Assembly (NCBI GenBank): GCA_964246705.1
Contig: CAXTRQ010000280.1
Span: 1-6,293 of the forward strand
Length of the DNA: 6,293 nucleotides
Direction: 5' to 3'
Origin: DASZCR01 sp964246705
GTDB lineage: Bacteria; Acidobacteriota; Blastocatellia; Pyrinomonadales; Pyrinomonadaceae
The position numbers were made by a program, and so were the translations under genes. The notes under the pieces were generated by a model. That model searched no databases and was not told where the DNA came from. It saw nothing but the letters and a program-made list of their open reading frames with translations. Positions 1-6,293 of the stretch are shown here, one piece after another (the first letter of the stretch is position 1; every line of letters begins with the position of its first letter).

Positions 1-566
1 CTCCCCTCACGATCCGGTCCCAGCGGTCGACGGCCTCCTCGGGGCGACCCGACCGGGCCAGCATCACGCCATGGAACGTGGCCAAGAGGGGATCCCTCGG
101 GGACAGCGACTCGGCGATCCCGGAGAATCGGAGGGCCTCGTTGAGGTCGACCGGACGGCACTCGACGAGGGCCAGGGCCAGGAAATAGTTGATCCAGAGG
201 TCCCGGGGATGGGCGGCCTGGGCCTTGCGGNNNNNNNNNNNNNNNNNNNNNNNNNTCACAGCCTCCGGAGAGCCCTGGTCGATCAGGACCTCGCCAATCA
301 AGGCGATCCGCGAGGGCGGGGTCCGGTCGAAATCAACCTCGCCGGCCAGCCCGGCGATCCGCCAGGCCGCGAACGGGGAGCCGAAAGCCGAATAGAACCG
401 GGCCTCCCAGGGGTCGCCCCGGTCCGAGAGCTCCAGGGCCGCCTCGCGGAGGACCTGGGCGTCGCCGGTGCCGGCCCGGATCGCGCCGAGGAACCCTTCG
501 CGGGTCAGGGCCGCCTTCACCCGGACGATCATCCACTCCACCAGCCCCTCGGCGCGCCCGCCCCCG
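1..566 (-). CDS. Partial TPR-like repeat protein, open at both ends, contains an assembly gap
   Basis: A minus-strand frame is open from about 566 to base 1, read in codons starting at 550, 547 and so on. The 25 N at 231-255 interrupt it, but the frame is the same on both sides. Before the gap it reads like helical repeats, with pieces such as EGLVEWMIVRVKAALTREGF and DPWEARFYSAFG; after it, pieces such as HPRDLWINYFLALALVE and LARSGRPEEAVDRW. The alternating small and aromatic residues and the PEEAVDRW helix suggest tetratricopeptide repeats, which usually act as protein-protein interaction scaffolds. No catalytic motif, signal peptide or membrane segment is visible. Of about 76 codons after the gap, only about 7 end in A or T, much stricter than the PKS next door. 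The style recalls the C-terminal repeat regions of large planctomycete serine/threonine kinases, but no kinase domain is present here. The start is lost at the chimeric junction and the stop lies beyond base 1. TPR assignment is moderate; taxonomy is inference. Confidence 0.6.
231..255. other. Assembly gap (25 N)
   Basis: There are 25 consecutive unresolved bases. The TPR-like reading frame continues in the same phase across them, since the codon starts at 550 and 229 differ by 321 bases. The stated gap length is therefore compatible with the real one, though agreement by chance is one in three. The gap shows that the left end was joined by scaffolding and lowers trust in the local assembly. 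Confidence 0.98.
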
Positions 567-3056
567 CGCGCGCGTCGAGAGCACAAGGCGACCCGCCGAG
601 CCGTTCTGCTGTTGGCGTGCGAGCGTGCTCAGACTTTGACCCGGCCCGACCTCCAACAAAATTCGCCCCGACTCTTTGAATAACTCCGCGACCCCCTCGG
701 CGAAGCGCACTGGTGCGCGCAACTGTTTCGACCAGTAACCGGCATCGGTCGCCTCTTCAGCCTTAATCCACGTTCCCGTCAGACTAGAGATGTATGGAAT
801 CTGCGGCGCGCGCAAGCGAATCGCGGCGACCTCTTGCTCGAACTGCCCCACGACGGGCTGCATCATCTCCGAATGATAAGCATGTGAAGTATGCAGCCGA
901 CGACAGACGACGCCCTCGGCGGCGAGTCGTGCTTCAGTTCTTTGAATCTCTTCTAACGCTCCTGAGACGACGCACATTGATGGCGCGTTGATGGCGGCGA
1001 CACTCACAGGCTCGCTCAAGTAAGGCAGCAATCCTTGCTCTGAAAGCGGCACGGCGAGCATCGCGCCCGCAGGCATTCGCTGCATCAGGCGTCCACGCGC
1101 CGAGACCAGTTTCAAAGCATCTTCCAGAGAGAAGACTCCGGCCAAACAAGCGGCGACGTATTCGCCGATGCTGTGCCCGATCATCGCCTCCGGGCGCACG
1201 CCCCACTGCATCAACAATTTTGCCAACGCATATTCGACAACGAACAGCGCAGGCTGTGTGATGGAGGTTTGCATGAGGCGCGCGGCTGCCGCTTCATCAG
1301 CGTCCGCATCTCCATACAACACGCCGCGCAGGTCGAGGCCGGTGTCCGCCCGCAGCAGTTCCGCGCAACGGTCAACTTCAAGGCGAAACGTCGGCTCGCT
1401 CTCGTACAGTTCCCGCCCCATCTGCACATACTGCGAACCCTGACCGGGAAACATAAAGACGACCGTAGGTGCTTCGTGCTCCTGAGAGTTCCCTTGCGGG
1501 TGGCTCGCGGTTGTTGATTCCAAGACGCTCACAGCGTCTTGCGTATCGAGACAGACGAACGCCAGCCGATGTGTAAAATCTCTCCGGCCTACCTGAAGCG
1601 TATAAGCGACATCGGCCAACTCGGCTTGGGGTCGCTCCTTCAAGGAGGATGCCAGATTAGCCGTCATGCGATCTAAAGCGGTGGCGGTCTTGGCCGAGAG
1701 CATCAACAGTTGGTGCGTGCGGGAAGCGCCGGAAGGCGCACACGCCGGGGCTTCTTCGAGTACGACATGGGCGTTTGTGCCGCCGATGCCGAAGGAACTA
1801 ACACCTGCCCGTCGCGGACTGCCATTCGACTCCCAAGCGGTCAGCTTGGTGTTGACGTGAAAGGGTGTGCGCGAAAAGTCTATGTTCGGATTGGGCTGCG
1901 CGAAATGAAGGCTCGGCGGAATCTCTCGGTGCTTGAGTGCCAGCACGGTTTTGATGAGACTGGCGACACCCGCTGCCGCGTCCAAGTGGCCGATGTTCGT
2001 CTTCAGAGAGCCGATGGCGCAAGAACTCCGCGCGCCGCCCGCCGCGCCGAAAGCCTGCGTGAGCGCGGCGATTTCGATGGGATCGCCGAGCGCGGTTCCC
2101 GTCCCGTGCGTCTCGACGTAGCCGACCGTCTCAGGCTCGACCAGCGCCGTCGCCAACGCCTCTTCGATGACTCCCGCCTGCCCTTCGACGCTCGGCGCGG
2201 TATAGCCGACTTTGAGAGAGCCGTCGTTGTTGATGGCTGAGCCTTTAATCACAGCCTCGATACAATCGCCGTCGGCCAGCGCATCGGCCAATCGCTTCAA
2301 TACGACGATTCCTACCCCGCTGCCCTTTACCGTCCCTCCGGCTTGGGCGTCGAAGGCGCGACAATGCCCGTCAGGTGAGACGATGCCGCCCTCCTGATAG
2401 AGCGCGCCCTGTCCCTGCGGCACGCCGACCGAGACGCCGCCCGCGAGCGCCATATCGCATTCTTGATTGAGCAAGCTCTGGCAGGCCAAGTGCACCACCA
2501 CCAGAGAGGTTGAGCAGGCCGTTTGGATGTTAAGGCATGGCCCTTTTAAGTTCAGTTTGTAGGCGGTCTGTGTCGCCAGATGGTCGCGGTCGTTGCCAAT
2601 TAAGGTTTGAAAGACGCCCACCGATTCGATCAACTCGCGTTGCGGAAGAAGGTTGTGCAGCAGGTAGGAGTTGACGCTTTCACCGGCAAAGACCCCGATG
2701 CGGCCAGCATATTTCTCCGCCTCATACCCGGCGGTTTCCAATGCCTGCCATGCATGTTCGAGAAAGAGGCGGTGCTGCGGGTCCATCATCTCCGCCTCGC
2801 GCGGCGTGAAGTTGAAGAACGAAGCGTCGAAGAGTTCGGCATCTTCGATGACCGCACCGGCTTTGACGTAACTAGCATCGCTCAACAGCGCAGCTTCGAC
2901 GCCGCGTTGCAACAACTCTTCATCTGAGAAGAAGGTGATCGACTCGACACCGCCACGCAAGTTCTGCCAGAACTCTTCGACGTTTCGCGCGCCGGGGAAA
3001 CGACCGGACATACCGATGATGGCAATGTCATAACTGAACGTATCCGCGCTACTCAT
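333..3056 (-). CDS. Type I polyketide synthase, KS-AT, truncated after the AT domain
   Basis: This encodes a modular PKS that would condense a malonyl unit onto a chain from an upstream module, in the cytoplasm. Numbering is from the ATG at 3056. The ketosynthase spans about residues 8-435, with catalytic Cys181 in TACSTS, His317 in VETHGTGT and His357 in KTNIGHLDAAAG, so all three key residues are present. The post-KS linker spans about 436-525. The acyltransferase spans about 530-825, with FPGQGSQ and the nucleophile Ser629 in GHSIGEYVAA. The HAYH signature (725-728) resembles HAFH of malonyl-specific domains rather than YASH of methylmalonyl-specific ones. The KS begins almost at the N terminus, with no long docking region. 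Homology stops near residue 828; the remaining 79 or so residues to the TGA at 333-335 are Arg/Gly/Pro-rich and are an out-of-frame reading of the neighbouring TPR-like gene. No KR, DH, ER or carrier domain is visible. The frame also allows a TTG start at 3098, but the ATG at 3056 has a strong ribosome site and fits KS N termini. Function is secure; the C terminus is not. Confidence 0.93.
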   Translation of the reverse strand: MSSADTFSYDIAIIGMSGRFPGARNVEEFWQNLRGGVESITFFSDEELLQRGVEAALLSDASYVKAGAVIEDAELFDASFFNFTPREAEMMDPQHRLFLEHAWQALETAGYEAEKYAGRIGVFAGESVNSYLLHNLLPQRELIESVGVFQTLIGNDRDHLATQTAYKLNLKGPCLNIQTACSTSLVVVHLACQSLLNQECDMALAGGVSVGVPQGQGALYQEGGIVSPDGHCRAFDAQAGGTVKGSGVGIVVLKRLADALADGDCIEAVIKGSAINNDGSLKVGYTAPSVEGQAGVIEEALATALVEPETVGYVETHGTGTALGDPIEIAALTQAFGAAGGARSSCAIGSLKTNIGHLDAAAGVASLIKTVLALKHREIPPSLHFAQPNPNIDFSRTPFHVNTKLTAWESNGSPRRAGVSSFGIGGTNAHVVLEEAPACAPSGASRTHQLLMLSAKTATALDRMTANLASSLKERPQAELADVAYTLQVGRRDFTHRLAFVCLDTQDAVSVLESTTASHPQGNSQEHEAPTVVFMFPGQGSQYVQMGRELYESEPTFRLEVDRCAELLRADTGLDLRGVLYGDADADEAAAARLMQTSITQPALFVVEYALAKLLMQWGVRPEAMIGHSIGEYVAACLAGVFSLEDALKLVSARGRLMQRMPAGAMLAVPLSEQGLLPYLSEPVSVAAINAPSMCVVSGALEEIQRTEARLAAEGVVCRRLHTSHAYHSEMMQPVVGQFEQEVAAIRLRAPQIPYISSLTGTWIKAEEATDAGYWSKQLRAPVRFAEGVAELFKESGRILLEVGPGQSLSTLARQQQNGSAGRLVLSTRARGRARRGAGGVDDRPGEGGPDPRRVPRRDPGRHRRRPGPPRGGPGALGPGRPLGGPVLFGFRLPVRGLADRRAGRRG
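548..575. other. Chimeric junction between PKS and TPR-like sequence
   Basis: PKS similarity ends at residues LVLST (last codon 573-575), where acyltransferase domains normally run into a linker beginning roughly LRHP. The TPR-like frame is convincing from codon 548-550 downward and lies in a different phase. Between them is a CG-rich simple stretch with alternating CG and runs of C or G, where overlap-based assembly or recombination by short homology could occur. GC content and third-position GC rise sharply on the left side. This could be an assembly chimera or a real rearrangement; the N run nearby favours an artefact. Confidence 0.75.
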
Positions 3057-3061
3057 ACCAG

Positions 3062-3067
3062 CCTCCC
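3062..3067 (-). promoter_or_regulatory. Shine-Dalgarno site of the PKS gene
   Basis: On the minus strand the sequence GGGAGG is followed by five bases (CTGGT) and then ATG at 3056-3054. This is a near-ideal ribosome binding site and decides the start, against the alternative TTG at 3098, which would add 14 residues unlike a KS N terminus. Confidence 0.75.
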
Positions 3068-3114
3068 ACGAGTAGAACCTACCGCAACTCGAATTCAAGT
3101 TCGATGAATGAAAT

Positions 3115-3138
3115 GTGAGCCACCGCCCGATGGTGAGC
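3115..3138. repeat. Pair of GTGAGC direct repeats upstream of the PKS
   Basis: GTGAGC occurs at 3115-3120 and again at 3133-3138, 18 bases apart start to start, with CACC and GGTG arms (3121-3124 and 3131-3135 area) between and overlapping them. It lies 59 to 82 bases upstream of the PKS start. The spacing could suit a regulator binding the same face of the helix, but so short a repeat may well be chance. Confidence 0.2.
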
Positions 3139-3421
3139 TATGCTTTAAACCCAGACTCGCGCGACCACGATCCCACGCTTGGCTTGCCGGAGAGCGCGGG
3201 ATTTTATTTTATAATGGGTTCGTTAAACTTGCGGGTCGGGCTGAGGGCAAGAACAGCGCGGGCGAGGAAATCGCGCATAAAGATAAACCCTTCGACACTA
3301 TGTACGGGGCATATCGTGAGTAGTTCTGACGTATCAGGCGTGAAGATGTCACTGTTGTCATCATGATAGGGATTGACGGCTCGTTGAATTTGAAGAAACA
3401 TGATGAGGCGTTGCCAATTTA

Positions 3422-3436
3422 AGATAGCTGCTGTCT
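3422..3436. repeat. 15-base imperfect dyad in the intergenic region
   Basis: AGATAGCTGCTGTCT is an odd-length inverted repeat. Its seven-base arms match at six positions and are mismatched at one, around a central T. It is too tight for a hairpin and would fit an operator bound by a dimer, though no regulator gene is in view. It is a weak candidate, reported because it lies in the unexplained gap between two pathway genes. Confidence 0.15.
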
Positions 3437-3545
3437 GCTTAAGGAAAGTTCATCTTACTAAAATGGCATCTTCCGCCGCAAGCAATATCCGTTCGCTTGA
3501 ACGCGAGCGCCCGACGGATGCGCGCCGGCGGCGGCGACGGTGCGA

Positions 3546-3558
3546 CGGGACGTTCCCG
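3546..3558. repeat. 13-base inverted repeat just past the NRPS stop
   Basis: CGGGA and TCCCG arms flank CGT, about 32 to 44 bases downstream of the NRPS stop codon in the direction of transcription. A small RNA hairpin is possible, but the stem is only five pairs and no T run follows on the minus strand, so it is not a classical intrinsic terminator. Confidence 0.2.
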
Positions 3559-3589
3559 GTCATGGTGGCCTCAAGCGCGCACACCGCCG

Positions 3590-6293
3590 CTAAAGAGTGG
3601 GCTGCTTCTGCCGGTGGCGCACCCGCTTTTCGGTGGACTCACGACGCGCTTCCGCGCGCTGCCGGTGCGGCGACACACGGGCGGGCTGCTGCGCCCCGTC
3701 CTCGCGGCTGAGGTGACGCGCCAGCGTGCTGACGGTCGGATATTTGAACAACTCGATAACCGCTATCTCACGTTGAAGAATCTCCTGTAGCCTGCCGCGC
3801 ATCTGTATGATACGCAACGAATGTCCGCCGAGGTCGAAGAAGTTGTCGTGAATCCCGACCCGCTCCAAGACCAGCAATTCCTGCCAGAGCTTTGCAATAA
3901 CGCGCTCCATCTCCGTCGCAGGCGCGACATACGCGGCCTCAAGCGCGAGGTGCGAGACGCCCGGCGCGGGCAGCGCCCGGCGGTCTATTTTCCCGTTGGC
4001 GTTGAGCGGCAAGCGCTCCATGATGACGAAGGCCGAAGGGAGCATATATTCCGGCAGCTTCTCCGTCAGATAGCCGCGCAGTTTATCGAGCGACGGGTGT
4101 GCATCAGGTTCGAGGGCGAGGTAGGCCGTCAAACGATGCTCGCCGGGACGCACCTCGTCGCAGACGACGACAGCCTCGCGCACGTCCTCATGCTTCTTCA
4201 GTACCACCTCAATCTCGCCGAGTTCAATGCGGAAGCCGCGAATCTTCACCTGATGGTCGAGACGACCCAAAAATTCGATTCTGCCATCGGACAGGTAGCG
4301 CGCCGCGTCGCCCGTCCGGTAGAGGCGCGCACCCGGCGAGGCCGCGAAGGGATGTGGAATAAAACTCTCTGCGGTCAACTCCGGCTCGTTCGCATAGCCG
4401 CGCGCGAGGCTCGCGCCGCCGATATATAATGCGCCGCGCACGCCCACCGGCACAGGCTCTAAATTTTGATCGAGCAAGTAGACTTCAACGTTATCAATCG
4501 GACGGCCAATGTGCGGAGCGTGGCTTGTGCCCACGTCTTCGGGCGTGACCCGACCGGAGGTGGCGATGACCGTGTTTTCGGTCGGCCCGTAACTGTTCAC
4601 CACTCGAAAAGGGAGAGAGGCGGCGGGGAAATGGTGTAGCGTGTCTCCGCCCGTGTAGAGCGCGCGGAGGGCAGTGTCCGGCGGCCAATCCAGTGTCAAA
4701 ATCAGTTCGGCCAGTGGAGTCGGCGCGAAGCACGCGTTGATGCGGCGTGAAACGAGCCAGTCGCGCAACTTCTCCGGCGCGAGGCGCGTCTCTTCATCGG
4801 GCAAGTAGGAGGTCATCCCGGCGGTCAAATTAGGCCACAATTCAAAGACCGAGGCGTCGAACCCGACGCCCGAAAGTTGAGCCACCCGCTCGCCCGGCGC
4901 GACGGTCGAAGTGCGACGATACCACCCGATGAGATTCATTAAAGACGCATGTGTAATCTGGACGCTCTTTGGTCGCCCCGTCGAGCCGGAAGTGTAGATG
5001 ATATACGCGAGATTGTCGGGCAACACGTCGCGTCGTGGATTCTCAAAGCTCTGCCGGGCGATAGCCTCCGCGTCACGGTCGAGTAGCACCAGCGCGGCCT
5101 CGCACCCGTCGAACAATCCACACATCTTCTCGTGCGTCAGCAAGACTGGAGCGCGGCTGTCTTGCAACATGAAGGAGAGACGCTGCGCCGGATAGGAAGG
5201 ATCGAGCGGGACGTAAGCGCCTCCGGCCTTGGAGATGGCGAGGATGCCGACTAACAGATTCACCGAGCGCTCGATGCAAATGCAGACGGGCGTTTCCGGC
5301 CCGACGCCCAACCCTCGCAGGTGATGGGCCAACCTGTTAGCACGCCGGTTTAATTCGCCGTAGGTCAAACACTCTTGCTCAAAGACCACGGCAGCAGCCT
5401 CCGGTGTCAGCGCAACCTGTTGCTCAAACCCTTGATGAGCGCAGATAGACGGCGCATCGCCGCGTCCGGTGTCGTTCCATTCGACGAGCAGTTGACGGCG
5501 CTCCGTCGCGCTCAACAAGGTCAGCCCTGAGAGTGGCGTTTCCGCACTCTCGACGATACTTTCTAACAGATGCCGGTAATGTCCGGCCATACGCTTAGCG
5601 ATGGCTGCATCGAAGAGATCGCTGTTGTATTCCAAAGCGCCCGACAGTCCGCCGCGCGACTCTTCGAGGGAGAATGTCAAATCGAACTTCGCCGTCTCTC
5701 CGGGGACATCTGTGAGAGACAACTTGAGATGCTCCAATTCCAGCACCGGCATCGGCGCGTTTTGCAGGGCGAACATCACTTGAAACAATGGCGTGCGGCT
5801 CAAACTCCGTTCCGGGTGCAACTCCTCGACCAACTTCTCGAACGGCACTTCCTGATGCGCGTAAGCTTCCAGACAGACCTCTTTGACCTGAGCCAACAAC
5901 TCGCGGAAACTGTGACGTTCGTCGAGTCGCGTGCGCAAGACCAGCGTATTGACGAAAAACCCGATGAGCGCCTCCGTCTCGGCGCGATTACGATTCGCAA
6001 TCGGCGAGCCAACGAGGATATCCGTCTGCCCGCTATAGCGCCAGAGCAGCATGTTGAAGACAGCCAACAGCGTCATATACAACGTTGCGCCCTCACTCCG
6101 GCTCAGGGCTTTGAGCCACCCCGTCAACTGCGGCGAAAGCGCAAACTCCTCCCGCGCTCCGCGAAATGTTTGGGCGACGGAGCGCGGCTGCGTGGTCGGC
6201 AATTCGAGCATCGGGGGCGCGCCTGCCAGTTGCTTTTTCCAGTAAGCGAGTTGGGTATCAAGCAGTTCTCCGCTCAGATGCTCTCGCTGCCAC
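3590..6293 (-). CDS. Non-ribosomal peptide synthetase module, C-A-PCP, 5' partial
   Basis: This NRPS module selects and activates one amino acid with ATP, tethers it to its carrier and condenses it with the upstream chain. The frame stays open to the window edge (first full codon 6290-6292, TGG), so an internal ATG at 6209-6211 is not the start. Numbering is from that TGG. The C-terminal half of a condensation domain spans 1 to about 250, with IGFFVNTLVLR and RTPLFQVMF motifs; its HHxxxDG active site lies outside the window. The adenylation domain spans about 290-775: LTYGELN (~309), YTSGSTGRPKS (433-443), FDASVFEL (~478), NSYGPTE (~566), YRTGD (~658), KIRGFRIELGEIE (~682) and NANGKID with the catalytic Lys768. 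The carrier domain follows, with DNFFDLGGHSL and phosphopantetheine Ser825. By hand alignment to PheA the specificity residues read D-A-F-F-Y-G-S-V-I-K, suggesting a Leu/Ile/Val-type substrate. After the carrier comes a charged tail of about 38 residues rich in Arg, Glu and Gln, with no thioesterase, so the chain must pass to another protein. The PKS downstream is the obvious candidate. Confidence 0.95.
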   Translation of the reverse strand, partial: WQREHLSGELLDTQLAYWKKQLAGAPPMLELPTTQPRSVAQTFRGAREEFALSPQLTGWLKALSRSEGATLYMTLLAVFNMLLWRYSGQTDILVGSPIANRNRAETEALIGFFVNTLVLRTRLDERHSFRELLAQVKEVCLEAYAHQEVPFEKLVEELHPERSLSRTPLFQVMFALQNAPMPVLELEHLKLSLTDVPGETAKFDLTFSLEESRGGLSGALEYNSDLFDAAIAKRMAGHYRHLLESIVESAETPLSGLTLLSATERRQLLVEWNDTGRGDAPSICAHQGFEQQVALTPEAAAVVFEQECLTYGELNRRANRLAHHLRGLGVGPETPVCICIERSVNLLVGILAISKAGGAYVPLDPSYPAQRLSFMLQDSRAPVLLTHEKMCGLFDGCEAALVLLDRDAEAIARQSFENPRRDVLPDNLAYIIYTSGSTGRPKSVQITHASLMNLIGWYRRTSTVAPGERVAQLSGVGFDASVFELWPNLTAGMTSYLPDEETRLAPEKLRDWLVSRRINACFAPTPLAELILTLDWPPDTALRALYTGGDTLHHFPAASLPFRVVNSYGPTENTVIATSGRVTPEDVGTSHAPHIGRPIDNVEVYLLDQNLEPVPVGVRGALYIGGASLARGYANEPELTAESFIPHPFAASPGARLYRTGDAARYLSDGRIEFLGRLDHQVKIRGFRIELGEIEVVLKKHEDVREAVVVCDEVRPGEHRLTAYLALEPDAHPSLDKLRGYLTEKLPEYMLPSAFVIMERLPLNANGKIDRRALPAPGVSHLALEAAYVAPATEMERVIAKLWQELLVLERVGIHDNFFDLGGHSLRIIQMRGRLQEILQREIAVIELFKYPTVSTLARHLSREDGAQQPARVSPHRQRAEARRESTEKRVRHRQKQPTL

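Larger units (their letters stand above)
3057..3589. other. 533-base intergenic region between NRPS and PKS genes
   Basis: No convincing gene is present on either strand. The part nearest the NRPS stop (about 3500-3589) is GC-rich; the middle is more AT-rich, with a run of 15 A/T bases at 3201-3215. Short open frames exist, such as a minus-strand one at 3204-3401 and several plus-strand ones, but they lack a good ribosome site and any recognisable motif. I see no clear terminator: the short dyads after the NRPS stop are not followed by a T run. I also see no well-spaced -35/-10 pair for the PKS. Consecutive modules of one pathway usually sit within a few tens of bases or overlap, so a gap this long may hold a promoter for the PKS or the remains of a deleted segment. 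Both options are inference. Confidence 0.6.

Noticed and set aside
71..679. Plus-strand 202-residue open frame at the left end
   Set aside because: It is the antisense shadow of the GC-rich TPR-like gene, runs across both the N gap and the chimeric junction, and has low-complexity Gly/Pro/Arg composition.
1710..2240. Plus-strand 176-residue open frame
   Set aside because: It is a shadow opposite the KS domain, whose catalytic motifs fix the coding strand.
3056..3098. TTG at 3098 as the PKS start
   Set aside because: The added 14 residues are unlike a KS N terminus, while the ATG at 3056 has a GGGAGG site at good spacing.
3184..3215. Plus-strand TATAAT (3210-3215) with a TTGCCG upstream as a promoter
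   Set aside because: The spacing is about 20 bases, the -35 is poor, and no plus-strand gene follows; the motif lies in a simple A/T run.
3204..3401. 65-residue minus-strand open frame in the intergenic region
   Set aside because: No ribosome site precedes its ATG, no motif is recognisable, and it is of a length expected by chance.
3490..3503. CGTTC/GAACG hairpin with four-base loop as a terminator
   Set aside because: It has only five base pairs and no T run on the minus strand after it.
3821..4429. Plus-strand 202-residue open frame
   Set aside because: It is a shadow opposite the carrier and C-terminal adenylation regions of the NRPS.

Overview
The window looks like a metagenomic scaffold from an uncultured bacterium. 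It carries part of a modular natural-product assembly line on the minus strand. In transcription order, from high to low coordinates, it holds three things: the 3' part of a non-ribosomal peptide synthetase (NRPS) gene with condensation, adenylation and carrier domains; 533 bases without a convincing gene; and the 5' part of a type I polyketide synthase (PKS) gene with ketosynthase and acyltransferase domains. Together these would load an amino acid, probably a branched aliphatic one, condense it onto an upstream intermediate, and pass the chain to a ketosynthase that adds a malonyl unit. No thioesterase, reductase, transporter, regulator or phosphopantetheinyl transferase gene is visible, so the product cannot be deduced.

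The leftmost 550 to 575 bases do not belong with the rest. They hold an uninterrupted minus-strand coding frame for a repeat-rich protein of TPR appearance. Its base and codon use is much more GC-rich, about 90% G or C at third positions in the part I counted, against roughly 70% at the end of the PKS. The PKS reading frame breaks off exactly at the end of its acyltransferase domain, in a CG-rich simple stretch at about 548-575. From there its nominal frame runs through the TPR gene out of frame to a chance stop at 333. A 25-base run of N lies inside the TPR segment at 231-255. The simplest reading is a misassembled or mis-scaffolded junction between two genomes; a real recombination cannot be excluded.

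The TPR-like segment resembles proteins common in Planctomycetes. The NRPS/PKS part has moderate GC and a domain style seen in Acidobacteriota, Cyanobacteria and Myxococcota. Both taxonomic statements are inferences from general appearance. I saw no rRNA, tRNA, CRISPR array, insertion sequence or phage gene. I did not find a novel system. The points most worth checking are the junction, the adenylation specificity code, and the long gap between the two megasynthase genes.
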